Assembly: GCA_014529385.2 (NCBI GenBank)
Contig: CM043950.1
Coordinates: 69,496,935 to 69,560,934 of the forward strand
Origin: Adiantum capillus-veneris
Taxonomy: Eukaryota; Streptophyta; Polypodiopsida; Polypodiales; Pteridaceae
DNA length: 64,000 bases
Reading direction: 5' to 3'
The first letter of the stretch is position 1. Each line of letters opens with the position of its first letter. The position numbers were made by a program, and so were the translations under genes. This document shows, in pieces, positions 45,037 through 55,469 of this stretch. The notes beneath the pieces are model-generated. The model was given only the letters and a program-made list of their open reading frames with translations, was not told the DNA's origin and did not search any database.

Positions 45037-45886
45037 TTTTCCCCCTTTCTAGCGTTCTTGTTAGATCGCCCTCCATCTCTCTTCTGCTTTTGAGTTTTTT
45101 TGCAAGTCCTCTCACCTATTGTGCCCTCTCCTACCCTAGGTGACTCTCCAACTACGTATACTGTGCAGATCTAGGAGATCACCATGCTGGGGTTGTTCCA
45201 CATCCGGAGGTTACTGTTGTCTCTCATTGGAGATCAGAGGTTGTGCACTTGTTGCTGCTATTTTCAGCCATATCCGTCCATCTTCCGCTGCCACTTCGCA
45301 CATGGTATTAGAGCTCCGGTGTTAGATCCGATCTTGGTATCAGATCTGGTATTGTTGGCATCGGGTGTGAGTTTTCGAGAATTTGGTAGGAGTTTTGCAA
45401 GTACAGCGAGGTGGTTTGTTTGCTGCAATAAATTTTAGAGTCGGAACGGTCATTTTGATCCGAGCATTAACCTGAATATGGAGGTGAAGAAGTGGTCTGG
45501 AGAAGAGACAATTTGTTGGCTGTCCATTTGTGTCTTAGATTTGGTGCTGATTTGGAGTTGTACAGGCTGATTTGAAGTTGTTTCTTCCAAATAACAAGCT
45601 TATCCTCTTCTTACAAGGTTACTCTTCCTGCCAACGTGACGGATAGCAACTCAAATGGTGATGGTGCTGGACCATCGTCAGGTGCTAAGTGGGATGTGCA
45701 TAAGGAGATAGGTGACAAACCAGTGAAGATGCCTCCCCTTCCGACTTTTCCTGCTGATCGTCAATTAGATGGTACCACCTATAGTACCTGGAGGATGACG
45801 GTACTTGACTCGTATGATCTCGGGTTCTATGTGACCAAGACAGTAGAGAAGCCATCCACAGTGAAGGAGGGTCTCTATCTTGGCCG
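45037..45886 (+). pseudogene. Copia E: LTR end, primer-site remnant and gag start
   Basis: After the D insertion, the LTR of E ends near 45300 and a primer-site-like TGGTATTAGAGC follows. From 45636 a frame reads LPTFPADRQLDGTTYSTW and SYDLGFYVTKTVEKP, a copia gag amino end. It runs into minus-strand gypsy F at about 45886. Confidence 0.65.
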
Positions 45887-47225
45887 GGTCCATTTGCACT
45901 CCTGTTGCTGAGACGATGTGTCTATCTTCGGTAGGAAAAATTCACTCTTCTTTGCATTAATCACCAACTTGTGATCCCGCAATGCCTGAAAGACCTGTAG
46001 CAGGTCTGCTCTATGATGTGCCTCATCCTTGGAGAAGACAATAATGTCATCAAAGAAAGTGCCCACAAAAGATCTGTAGTCTTTGAAAATGACATCTCCT
46101 GGCGCGATTTGGATCTGATGATATCCGCTCTTCAAATCGATCCTGCTGAAACAAGAGGATCCTTGTAGTCGGTCAAGATTATCATCGATCCTAGGAATCG
46201 GAAAATCTGTTCATGATGGTGATTTTGTTGAGAGCTCTATAGTCAATGCACATTCTCCAAGATTCGTCTTTCTTCAAAACCAACAACACCGGAGAGTAGT
46301 AAGGTGAAGAACTCGGTAGATAAGACCCTTTTCCAAGAGGTCTTTCACTTGTTTTATAATCTCTTCATTCTAGGCTCGGCTCACTCGGTAAGGTGGCCGG
46401 TTCGGTGGTGTGCTTCTAGGTATCAGATCAATGGTATGATCCTTGGGACGAGCTGGTGTCAACTCGCCTGGCAGGCCCTCAGAAAAGCGATCGGCATGAG
46501 TGTGGAGAAAATCTTGGTGTTCTCTTTCTAGATCATACATATTTGTCCTATGATCATCATTCAACTCTTTCAAAAAGATCGAGTAAACAAACAGATTGGA
46601 TTTCATTAATTTCGAAACGGCCGAAGCCGATATAATAGGGACAGACTCGCCCTTAAGTTTCACATCAAGTACAATGGTTCGGCCCTTTTTTGTAATTAAA
46701 GTCGCTTTTCTCGCCCGATAATCGACCATGGCGTTGTTCTTATGGTACCAGGGAATTCCCAAGAGGACATCACAACCTTCCAAGGGCATTATGTAGAAGT
46801 CCTCGTGCCCCAAATACCCCTGACAATGCAACCGAAGTTTGCCAATGATAGGTGTAATGGCTGCGTCCCTGTCGGGTGCCGCTAGAACTGCCTTTGCTTG
46901 TGCTCCCATCCGATCGGGTGTAATCTTGAGCCGCGCCGCCAATTCAGGTGAAATGAAGTTGGCCTTGGCTCCTCCATCAAAGAAAATCAGGGCTTCTTGA
47001 TCTTTCTCTTTGCCCCAAACTCGGCAAAGTTCTGTACTCTCATCAATCGTGCTTGGGTCAGTACCCATGCAATGTGGAACCAATCCTGCTTTCATCTTGC
47101 CTTTTCGTCCATGTTCCTCAGTTGCTTTCGAACTCTCTGGCCTTTCTTCATCTTGTTCTTTCTGTGCCTTTTTAGGGCACTTCGCGGAGATGTACCCAGT
47201 TTCCCCGCATCCAAAACAAGGAACA
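45886..47225 (-). pseudogene. Gypsy fragment F (knuckle, protease, RT start)
   Basis: On the minus strand: a complete knuckle CFGCGETGYISAKC (about 47220-47178), protease FFDGGAKANFIS (DGG again), GCDVLLGIPWYH, HTIDLIPRSTPPNRP and a stop at 46370. Beyond it come KSGYHQIQIAPGDV joined to DYRSFVGTFFDDIIVFSK, with part of the palm missing. F is close to D in sequence. Both ends are cut: by Penelope-like sequence on the right and copia E on the left. No LTR is present. Confidence 0.85.
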
Positions 47226-47551
47226 TCAGGAACAAAAAGATCATTTACAAAGCGTCTTACATTGCATAACTTGTACAAGAATATTGAGCAAGTGCTATTA
47301 AGGACAAGAGGCTCCATAAAATTAAACTTGTAAGTACAAAGATAGAAATTAGCAAGAAAAACAGCACAATTGGTGCCCATAGGAATACCAATTGTTTGCT
47401 TGAAAGAGTCACCGACGGTTATATATAAATTGTTCAAAAGAAAATCTAACCAAGATATGATGTCAATGTCATCTACAATCCTGGTGAATCTCTTTCTTCC
47501 TTTGTCTACATCTACATTCTTACTTTTCAACCATAAGAAGTCAAAGTTCAA
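46370..47551 (-). CDS. Continuous 393-codon chimeric frame: Penelope-like RT plus gypsy gag-protease
   Basis: Codons 1 to about 109 read as a Penelope-like RT: DFLLNNLYITVGDSF, QTIGIPMGTNCAVFLANFYL and RRFVNDLFVPD (DD replaced by ND). The frame passes without a stop into the gypsy F knuckle CFGCGETGYISAKC, protease and RT start, ending at 46370. The two parts belong to unrelated retroelement classes, so this is a rearrangement product. There is no evidence of a promoter or of expression. The unbroken frame is notable in such decayed surroundings but may be luck. Confidence 0.5.
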   Translation of the reverse strand: MNFDFLWLKSKNVDVDKGRKRFTRIVDDIDIISWLDFLLNNLYITVGDSFKQTIGIPMGTNCAVFLANFYLCTYKFNFMEPLVLNSTCSIFLYKLCNVRRFVNDLFVPDVPCFGCGETGYISAKCPKKAQKEQDEERPESSKATEEHGRKGKMKAGLVPHCMGTDPSTIDESTELCRVWGKEKDQEALIFFDGGAKANFISPELAARLKITPDRMGAQAKAVLAAPDRDAAITPIIGKLRLHCQGYLGHEDFYIMPLEGCDVLLGIPWYHKNNAMVDYRARKATLITKKGRTIVLDVKLKGESVPIISASAVSKLMKSNLFVYSIFLKELNDDHRTNMYDLEREHQDFLHTHADRFSEGLPGELTPARPKDHTIDLIPRSTPPNRPPYRVSRA

Positions 47552-47555
47552 GGCT
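47222..47555 (-). pseudogene. Penelope-like element RT core, inverted segment
   Basis: GIPMGTNCA followed by an LANFYL helix and a RRFV(N)DLF block is the Penelope-like RT signature. It differs from LTR and LINE enzymes. The matching carboxyl part lies on the opposite strand at 47600-48230, so this piece has been inverted. Confidence 0.7.
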
Positions 47556-47599
47556 TACTTTTCTACTAGCAATGCCTTGTACCTATCCTTCTCAAACAG

Positions 47600-48230
47600 A
47601 TTTTATGTACTTGAATTCGAGTTCTGTAGGTTGAGGAATTTATCCTAAAGAGTTTTGTGAACTTAATTGTACCACATGTAGTGATTGTTGTGCCTTTTTA
47701 GGCCTTAAGATTTTTCAAACTCCCTTGGAATTAGAAGTAGATATCTATGATAAGCACCTTGAACCAGAGTACGTCAATCTAAATATCATTCGTATGTCTC
47801 ACATTTCTTTGAATATTTCTCTTTTAGCTAAGTATGGTGTCATTTGCTCTCAACTATTTAGTAAATCTGCTTTTGTTGTTCAATCGTGCCATCTTATTTT
47901 TTTACTTATTGAGAAAGGATACTCATTCAAAAGAATCATGAAAAACGTTCGTTCATTTTTGCATCGTAGTAAGTTTATTTTTAATGTTTCTTCCTTTGGA
48001 ATGTTCAAGATAATCAATAGTAAATTCAATAAAAGTGGGGAGCTTAAAAGTCTACTTATTGTTTGACTTAGTAATACAATATTTTGTTGTTTTGAACTTT
48101 AGCGCTTCTAGTATTTTTATTCTAGCTTGACAAATGCTAGCCTTTATCATGGCCGAGTATGCCCATCACCTCCTGAGTGTGATAGAAACTTAGCTCGTTT
48201 ATTTTATAGAGTATGTTCGAAGCATGAATG
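47600..48230 (+). pseudogene. Penelope-like element, carboxyl part
   Basis: Plus-strand reading: TDFMYLNSSSVG, CTTCSDCCAFLGLKIFQTPL, DIYDKHLEPEYVNLNIIRMS, ISLLAKYGVICSQLFSKS and LIEKGYSFKRIMKNVRSFL. The xYDKxxEPxF, SNIS-like and YGVxxSQL segments follow the RT in Penelope-like elements. The frame at 47725-48063 is open for 113 codons. A further segment (LTNASLYHGRVCPSPPE) follows at about 48128. No GIY-YIG endonuclease was found. Confidence 0.65.
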
Positions 48231-48806
48231 ACCTCTTTACAAAGTTGTATCTACTCTTGGGCACTGATGACGTGAGTAGGAATGTCATAGCTGTTGTCCA
48301 AGCTATGCATGATAAAGGTGATAATCTTATTCTTCTTGTTTGGACAAGTAGCGAAGTTGAGGTCACATATTGTCAAGTTTGGATCTTTGCTCTTTGTAGG
48401 CTTGTAGTAGGATTCATTTTTCGTTTTCATATTTAGCTTACATTAGGACTTAAGAATTTGTTCCTTTAGAAGTTGTTGTGTGAAGTTTGATTTCTAGAAT
48501 TAAGTTTTTAAAATGTCTTTTCCTTCTTTGTTTAAAGTTGAGTACTTGTTTAAAGTTTCAGCCAAGTAAGTTGCGTCAACTTATTTTGCGCATGCCTTTT
48601 CCAAAAACATTTTTCAGTTAATAATGTTTTGTTTCGTAGCAAATAAAGTGATTTAGTTTTTTTTTCTTTTTCTTTTTCTTTTCTTGTGTCCCTTGCCTTT
48701 ATAGTTTTATGAATGCTTTATTCTAATTTCTCTCTTATAATTCGTGAGTTCAGACTATTTTGAACTTATGAAGGTATATATAATGGAGAGGATTTTTAGA
48801 TAGTAC
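48231..48806. other. No recognised gene
   Basis: A 70-codon frame at 48224-48436 has no motif I know and may be the 3' part of the Penelope-like element. The rest is T-rich non-coding sequence. Confidence 0.4.
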
Positions 48807-49742
48807 CGGTCATTTGTGGACACTTTTTTCGACGACATCATCGTGTTCTCTAAGAGTGAGGCAAAGCACAAACACCATCGACTACAGGTTTTCCAAGCTT
48901 TACGGCAACATAGATTGGTGGTTAATGGAAAAAGAGCGAGTTTCTCTTGCCAGAGAGACTTTTTGGGGCACATTGTCTCTTTTGAGGGTGTAAAGATGGA
49001 CGCGGCCAAGGTCGACACTACTAGAGACTTGCCAGATTTGAAGGATGTACATGAAGTTCGCAGTTTTTTGGGCTTATACTCGTACTATAGGCGGTTCATT
49101 CAAAAGTTCGCTTACGAGAGTAGAATGTTCTCACGACCAGAGAGGGTTTCACAGATCTATGAGAAGGAGCTCTTGCAATTCATACATGCTCTTACTTAGT
49201 GGGGCCATTTTCTACTTGGAGCAGATTTTACAGTGTTCACTGATCACAAGAGCTTGAGATTCTTCTTGTCTAAGAAGCAACTCTCGGACTAGCAGATGGG
49301 ATGTGCAACCATTTTGTCGCAGTTTCATTTTCAGATCTGAGAGAAAGAAGAACTTGGTGGCAGACGCATTGTCTCAGAAGCCACAGATTTAAACTATTTC
49401 GACGATCCACCATTAAAGCTTTGAGGATATGATTGATTAGTATGCAATAGATCTAGATTTTGTAGACATCTTTGATCGGGTGCAAAGTGGGGAGACAGTT
49501 GCAGGCTACGTTCTAAAGGAAGAATATTTAATCTGTAAGACAATGTTGTGTATTACTCAAGGGTTTAGGAATAAGGTTTTTGACAAAGTGCCACAGTCTA
49601 CCTTTTGTTGGGCATCATGGCATTGACACCACCTTGAAAGGTGTGGATAAATATTTCTATTGGCCAAGGCTCAAAAAGGATGTGGATGAATTTGTTTGCA
49701 GTTGTTTGGTGTGTCAAAAGGTCAAGTTCGATCGACACAAGG
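48807..49742 (+). pseudogene. Chromovirus G: RT, RNase H and integrase start
   Basis: It starts inside the RT (RSFVDTFFDDIIVFSK) and continues with DLPDLKDVHEVRSFLGL and YYRRFIQKF. It then jumps to YESRMFSRPE, so the RT connection is deleted. RNase H (LGADFTVFTDHKSLRFFLSK) and integrase zinc finger (CSCLVC-like, VKFDRHK) follow. It is cut at 49742 by C-II and resumes at 56891. It is close to D in sequence. Confidence 0.85.
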
Positions 49743-49903
49743 TGTAAGGTAGAGTGGAAGTGAATGTTGAACTTTGCTCAAGATGAGTGCTCCGAACTGT
49801 GCTCAAGGTTCCTTTTACTTACGGAAGGGAGAGCCTTCCGTTCCTTTAGTGAGAGAGTGCAATGAACACAAACAAAGTGGATGAACACTGTGAATGAAGG
49901 TGC

Positions 49904-49964
<61 letters not shown>

Positions 49965-50983
49965 CGACACCAGAATGTTGTCAAACCCTCCTTCGAGGCC
50001 CCCCCCTCTATGGCGAGAGCGGTCTACTATTGATTGCACAAATCTCTACAATGCTTTGGACTTGCCGACGATGTCGACGACGAGACTGTTGATATCTGAA
50101 ATTGTTAATGGCTGAAATCTGCAAATCTTTATCTGCTGAATTGTGACTCTATGTCGGTGACGATGTTGATGACGACGACGCGTTGAAAACGCAGATGCTG
50201 AAATCTGTGTTTTCCGGGCTGAAACTGCAATTTGCGCTGGATCTAACCGTGCCGCGAGGATCTGCTCTGCGGGAAGGTGAGATCTGCGAGGTTTGGGACT
50301 TCTTCCGCGATGTTTGATTGCTGAAAACTGAAAACGCTGATGCTTCTTGGTTCTGTCGCAAAGATCTGCAAAAACGCTGGTTGGTCTTGCTGATCCAAAA
50401 ATGCTAGGCTGAATTCTGTGCTTGCGATGGAAATCTGCTAACGCTAGGGCTGATTTGCTGTCATGCTGTGGAATCTGCTAACACTAGGGCTGATCTGCTG
50501 TGTCTTGTTGTCGCCGAGGCTGATCTGCCATGCAAAAACGCTAAGGCTGGTCTGTGGATGAAAAACGCTAGGTCCTTGCTGTGATGCAAAAACGCTAGGC
50601 CTGCTGGGGGTCTTGTTGAGAAGGTGCCTGTTGAACCGGAGTTCCTGCTGCCTCTTCTACCAGAAAGTGCTAGCTCTAGGTTTCTATATTTACTTGCTTA
50701 GTGATTTGCCCTACCAGTTTCCAACAAAAGTCACTTAAAAATAATAAGTGAAAAATGTCAAAAATAGGTCTATGCCCTGTAAAAATGCTCCTGATGGGTT
50801 TTGATGGGAATCTGATATTCATGCTGTGTGCAACCAAAGGATATGCATCTACTCAGTGCTTGGACATGCACGATCTACGAACAGACTCACAAAAGTGCCA
50901 GAACACTTCCTATTCTAACTGAACCGAACCCATGTCATGAAGTAGCTAGTACGTACACATAGGGTTAGATGTGCACGTGACAT
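49743..50983 (-). repeat. 3' LTR of C-II (1241 bp)
   Basis: Plus: TGTAAGGTAGAGTGG to GTGCACGTGACA. It contains an AG run (49906-49960) and many ACGCTAGG and CTGATCTGCTG words. It is similar to 55693-56885. Confidence 0.92.
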
Positions 50984-52020
50984 CCCCTCCTTTTCAAAGT
51001 GAGGTGCTTGTACCGAACTGTATGGCGTCGAGGGAGATCGCCAACAGGGTCTGGAATCCTGGGAAGGACTCTTCGCCGGCCCACTCTGATGTGTGGGTCG
51101 TGCGATACTTGAACTTCATAAAGGTCTGCAACGCTTTCTTCTTTGGGCCGCGCCGAAAGCGACACAAAGTCATCTGTGGCTCCTTCAATGCTTCAACTTC
51201 GTCTAGAGTCATGCGTCTACCTTCTTCAAGAATCTCCGAGAATGAAAAATCCTGAAACCATGAACATACTACTAATCCTTCGAAAAAACTGTGCATGCAA
51301 TGTAGATGAACATATAAACGGAGTGCCAAACCGTTCATCAAGCACACGCAAACAATGGGGTCGAATCTTGACTTTGTGATCTAAATCAATCAACTGTGGC
51401 AAATCATAATGGAAATGCTGATGCTTGATGCTCAATCTTTCTTGTGCTCTTTCTGAAACTGTGTCATGCCAAGGAAGAGACATGGAATGTGAATTCCTTG
51501 GGTGTAAACATTTCATCTTTTCATGAGTAATCCGCATACATCCGTGCCCATTCATGAGTGAATCGTGCTCATCGTACAATATGTCATGCATATGAAAAGG
51601 GATCACATAAGTACTGTGACTAAAATACAGGAAAGCATCACGAATGAAACACTTGAACAATGCATGCTGACTAATCATTCGAACATATAATACTTCCTGT
51701 GAGGGTTCTTGGAACCTAGGCTCGAGAGCCAAGATCGGTTCTTCGTGATTGATCGAATCTGCAATGAGGTTAGCTTCACTAGAAAAAGTATCTACTAAAC
51801 CATCATCCTTGTGAACAATCACATCATTATCCTACAAATCATCATGCTCGTGAATAATCACATCTTGATAATTCAAATAATCATGCTTATCATTTTCATG
51901 CAAATCATGTGTGTCTTGCTTTGTAAAAGAAGAAACTGAGAGAGTCTCCTTTTCCTAATTCTTTTCCAATCTGTGCCTGCATACTAAAAAAGAGTCGTAA
52001 CAAATCTTACATGCAGTGGG
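50984..52020 (-). pseudogene. C-II 3' coding region, unrecognised plus chromodomain-like end
   Basis: The minus-strand frame 51822-51229 (198 codons) reads MIVHKDDGLVDTF to FFILGDS and has no motif I can name. A second frame, ending near 51000, reads FSFSEILEEGRRMTLDEVEAL and TFMKFKYRTTHTSEWAGEE. Its KFKYR...SEWAxEE spacing recalls a chromodomain strand-helix unit. A purine-rich tract (AAAAGGAGGGGA) precedes the LTR. This position is where pol ends in gypsy elements. Confidence 0.5.
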
Positions 52021-52024
52021 CTCT

Positions 52025-52480
52025 CTGTTTGGCTGCCATGCGCATTGCGCGCTTGCTCATGCTCATCCTCACGCTCCAAGGCTACCCTGCTGTCTTCGGC
52101 CGCCAAGCGCGCTTGCTCGCGCTCACGCTCAAAGGCTAACTGTCTTCTTCGCACTCGCGAGCCAATTCTGCTTTTCTTTCTTGGTGCTTGCGATTCATTT
52201 CTGCTCGTATTTCTGCGGCCGCCAAGCGTGCTTGCCCGCGCTCACGCGCTAGGGCTGCCATTCTTTCTTCGTGTTCTGCCTTTCTTTTTTCTTTTCTTGC
52301 TTCGCATTCTAAATTCCTGTCCATCATCATCTTGTCGAAAGCCTCCATAGGAGTTAGTGCAATCCTTGGCGTAGATGGGGAAGGGTCAGAAAAACCGCAT
52401 GGTGGGGAAAATTCTTCTTCGCCACCCTCATGCTCATCACCTCCATGCGAAGTATCCATTCCGTTTCGGGTGATGACCAT
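52025..52480 (-). pseudogene. C-II gag amino part
   Basis: The start MVITRNGMDTSHGG lies at 52480. Then comes a very charged coiled-coil-like stretch (KRKAEHEERMAALARERGQ), a frameshift near 52140 and more of the same (FERERERARLAAEDS). The capsid-like core and knuckle are absent. It is fused to unrelated sequence near 52020. Confidence 0.75.
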
Positions 52481-52908
52481 CCAGTGAAGTTGTGGGTTCG
52501 TAAGTTCACGAGGAACTTGGGTTCTTGGCTTCTTGAGGTCTTGAGGTTCCTGAGTTCTTGAGTTCTTGAGTTCTTGAGGTTCTTGGGGTCTTGAGGTTCT
52601 TCTTTAGCTTGCAATCTGTGTCAGAGAAGGATCTTCTCTTCACCTGAGCTCTTCTCTTTCAAGCGGGCACACCCCTTGGTGGCCTTGAGCTCACACCAAG
52701 GTTGCTTTTTCCCACCTCACATCGATTGGCCGGCCGCTAAGTGTACGGGTTGCTCTCAATGAGTGAAAAGAGGCACAAGGGGAGGTTGGACAAGTCCTTC
52801 TTTCTTGGGTTTCCTGTCACTCTTCACAAACACGATTAGGAATCGACACGCCAAAGAGAACTTGGGTTACGTGTGACCTCAACAAGCAAAAAAAATTCTG
52901 TGGTTCTT

Positions 52909-53147
52909 TGTAGGAATTTCTAGGGTGGATACACATGTGAAGCATTCATACTTGTGTGTGTGTGTGTAGATGAGAGAGAAACACTCTAGACAAAAGGAAA
53001 GCAACCTTATATTACTAGAGCAAAAAGACTTGTTACAACCATGAGAAGAGAACCTCTTATGTAGGCTTCAAAGACGAGTTTCTAGAGAATTCTAGGGATC
53101 ACTCCTGCATGGCTAGGTAGGTAGAGAGCTAGTGTTTAACTCCCACA
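52909..53147 (-). repeat. 3' LTR of H (239 bp)
   Basis: Plus: TGTAGGAATTTCTAGGG to AACTCCCACA. It has a short (GT)n run. Confidence 0.92.
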
Positions 53148-53307
53148 AATGCCCTCTTAAACACATGCGTCTACCAACTGAGGTTCACAAAGAAAACAGG
53201 ATGTGGTACATAATGGTTCTCATATGGATTCAACGTTATGTCCAACATTACAAACATATGGGATTCATGACTTTATAAACATTGATGGTTCTCATAAGGA
53301 TTCAACA

Positions 53308-54399
53308 TCATGTCATAAGCGGTTCACACATAGAAGTACTACAAGTTAACAAGGATTCAACAAAGAGGTAAGGTAGCATATCCCCATCACAGATGTCATC
53401 ACCACTATTATAGTAGTACACATTTTTGCCTTTAGTTGGGCTGCCCTTAACATGATTTTTATTAGAAAAGGAAGTGCTAGAAGCGGAAGAGGAAGCACGA
53501 GGAGAAGTGGTGAAATGTATCCCTTCATTGGTGTTGTTGTCGTCGTCGTTGTCGTCATCATTGACATTGTGATTTTCATCACTATCATCATCATCACTAC
53601 GTGTGTAGTGAACGTGTCGTCCTTTGGAGAGAGAGCCGCCATTGTTGCCGCCATTTGAGCTGCCGTTGTCGCCGTTGCTGCCTTTAGGGCAAAATTGGGG
53701 TGGATGCACAACTTTACCACACTTAACACACTTTTTGACTTTGAAACAATTTTGGGAAGAGTGGTTGGTTTTCCCACAATGTTTACATGCTTTCTTTGAA
53801 TTAGAAACATATAATGCTTGAGATATGGGTGTCTCTTTAGTGTGTTTGTGCTTGTTTTTCTCCTCTTGGAGAGAGTGGATGACACTCTCAAGAGAGGGAA
53901 CTGGTTCTTTTTCCTTAAGCACGGTGACTATGTGCTCATATGTAATAGGTAAGGATTTAAGAAGAATAGCTATTTTATCATCCTCATCTATGTTGCATTG
54001 AATGTAAGCTAATTGGGTGCAAATACTCTTAAGCCTATTGACAACACTTGATAGTGTTTCATTGTCATGCAAAATGAGTGAATAGAGTTGCATTTTAGGG
54101 GAGATCTTAGAATGCTTACCCTTTGCCCCAAAAGTTCTTTCTAGTGTATCCCATGCAATTTTAGCGGAAGTGGCTTGATCTAAGTGATGCACTATCTCAT
54201 CCGCTACACTAGTGAGTAGAATACCTAAGGCTTTCTCATCTTTTTGTGTAAATTCCCTTTGTTGTTGTGCCGTTAGGTTTCCCCCCCCTTCGGTAGTAAT
54301 CATACTCCATAGCCCTTTCTTCATCAAGTAGCCCTTGAGCTTGACTTGCCATGTATGGAAGCCAACTCCATTGAAGATTGAGACGTCATTGTTACCCAT
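53308..54399 (-). CDS. Copia-type Gag of element H, intact, two zinc knuckles
   Basis: Gag forms the virus-like particle that packages element RNA in the cytoplasm. The frame is open from 54420; I prefer the second Met (54399, MGNNDVSIFNGVGFHTW, 363 codons) because it begins the conserved copia gag start. The core shows WQVKLKGYLMKKGLW, ALGILLTSVADEIVHHL and LPITYEHIV. Two CX2CX4HX4C knuckles follow: CKHCGKTNHSSQNC and CVKCGKVVHPPQFC. The tail is acidic (DDDDSDENHNVNDDDNDDD) and serine-rich. One knuckle is usual in copia Gags, so two is a variant. It is the only complete retroelement protein in the window and would need another element's enzymes to move. Confidence 0.9.
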   Translation of the reverse strand: MGNNDVSIFNGVGFHTWQVKLKGYLMKKGLWSMITTEGGGNLTAQQQREFTQKDEKALGILLTSVADEIVHHLDQATSAKIAWDTLERTFGAKGKHSKISPKMQLYSLILHDNETLSSVVNRLKSICTQLAYIQCNIDEDDKIAILLKSLPITYEHIVTVLKEKEPVPSLESVIHSLQEEKNKHKHTKETPISQALYVSNSKKACKHCGKTNHSSQNCFKVKKCVKCGKVVHPPQFCPKGSNGDNGSSNGGNNGGSLSKGRHVHYTRSDDDDSDENHNVNDDDNDDDNNTNEGIHFTTSPRASSSASSTSFSNKNHVKGSPTKGKNVYYYNSGDDICDGDMLPYLFVESLLTCSTSMCEPLMT

Positions 54400-54420
54400 A
54401 ATGTTAGATAATGTAAGCAA

Positions 54421-55394
54421 GGGGGTCCTATTTCGAGACTGTCGAAATGGTGTCTACCCTTTTACAAAAGCAATGTATGCGGTAATGAAGAATGAAGGCT
54501 CAAAACATGCACAAATAAGCTCCAAATGTTACCAAAATGTGCCTTGAAGTATAGCAATGTGTCGAGATGATTTGTAGAAGCTCTCCCTTGATGAACAAAG
54601 CTGGAAAATGAGTGAAAATCAGAGAATTAATTCTCTGTTTTGAAGGTGAGTGCTTGTTGGAGCAAAAACGGCCTTCGAAATGAGCTCTCTTCCTCCCGAA
54701 ATCGATGTAGATGATGCCCAAATTGAATGCCCTTGTAGTTCAAGCTTTGGAGTAGCTTAAGGAAGCCTCAAACATTGATTTAGAGGATTGAAAATGAGGT
54801 TTTAATTCTCTGTTTTGAAACAGAAAATTAAAAACATGTAGAAATAGATTGGTTTTGCTTGCATAAGCTAGCTAGTCTTGCCCTTTTGTTGTGTAGAGCT
54901 TGTAGAAGGCTAATGATGAGATTAAGAGTGGATTAATGGCAATCTAATGAGGATTAATGGGCTGTCAAAACAGAAAATGAAGTGCCTTCTCCTCTTATTA
55001 GCGGTGAGAGAATAGAGAGAGAATAAGTAACTAGTCTAGCTAGAGTTGAAGGTGATTAAGAGAGGTGATTAGGGAGCCATCCAAGGTCACCATGGAAGCT
55101 TGGATTTGGGGAAGAGGATGATGGAGAAAGAGCAAGAGCAGCCCACGAGTTTGCTCACTTCTTTTGGCTTGGCTTGAAGGAGTAAAACACCTTTTGCATG
55201 GTTAGGTGGCCAAAAAGTCAAAGAGACTAGTGAGAGAACAAGTTGGTAGCTCAAGACTCCTAAAAGCTAGGGAGAAAACTCATGGGTTCTAGAGAGAGAT
55301 AGGAGAGTTCCTACCATACTTTGCTAAGAGTGCACACACACTACCTAAAAGTGAGCTAGTGGCCCACGAGGGTCTTTAATGCTCTGATAACAGT
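54421..55394 (-). other. Leader of H with primer-site remnant
   Basis: About 970 bp without a frame of note separates the 5' LTR from gag. The primer-site-like GCTCTGATAACA (plus, 55381-55392) has one mismatch to the initiator tRNA-Met complement. Confidence 0.7.
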
Positions 55395-55438
55395 TGTAGG
55401 AATTTCTAGGGTGGATACACATGTGAAGCATTCATACT

Positions 55439-55469
<31 letters not shown>

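Larger units (their letters stand above)
28746..45886 (+). mobile_element. Ty1/copia element E (LTR, primer site, gag start), split by element D
   Basis: Upstream part: an LTR-like region with a TATA box (CCTATATAGGGAGG, about 29216) ending at 29396. Element D is inserted there. Downstream part: 45037 to about 45300 completes the LTR. It is followed by TGGTATTAGAGC (45303-45314, one mismatch to the tRNA complement) and a copia-type gag start at 45636. The element is cut at about 45886 by minus-strand gypsy F. The left LTR edge is uncertain and no 3' LTR is seen. Confidence 0.6.

Noticed and set aside
50984-52020. Envelope-like gene in C-II
   Set aside because: The position would fit, but there is no signal peptide or clear membrane anchor, and the end looks more like a chromodomain.
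53346-53891. 181-codon frame overlapping the gag of H
   Set aside because: It is a shadow of the intact gag in another frame.
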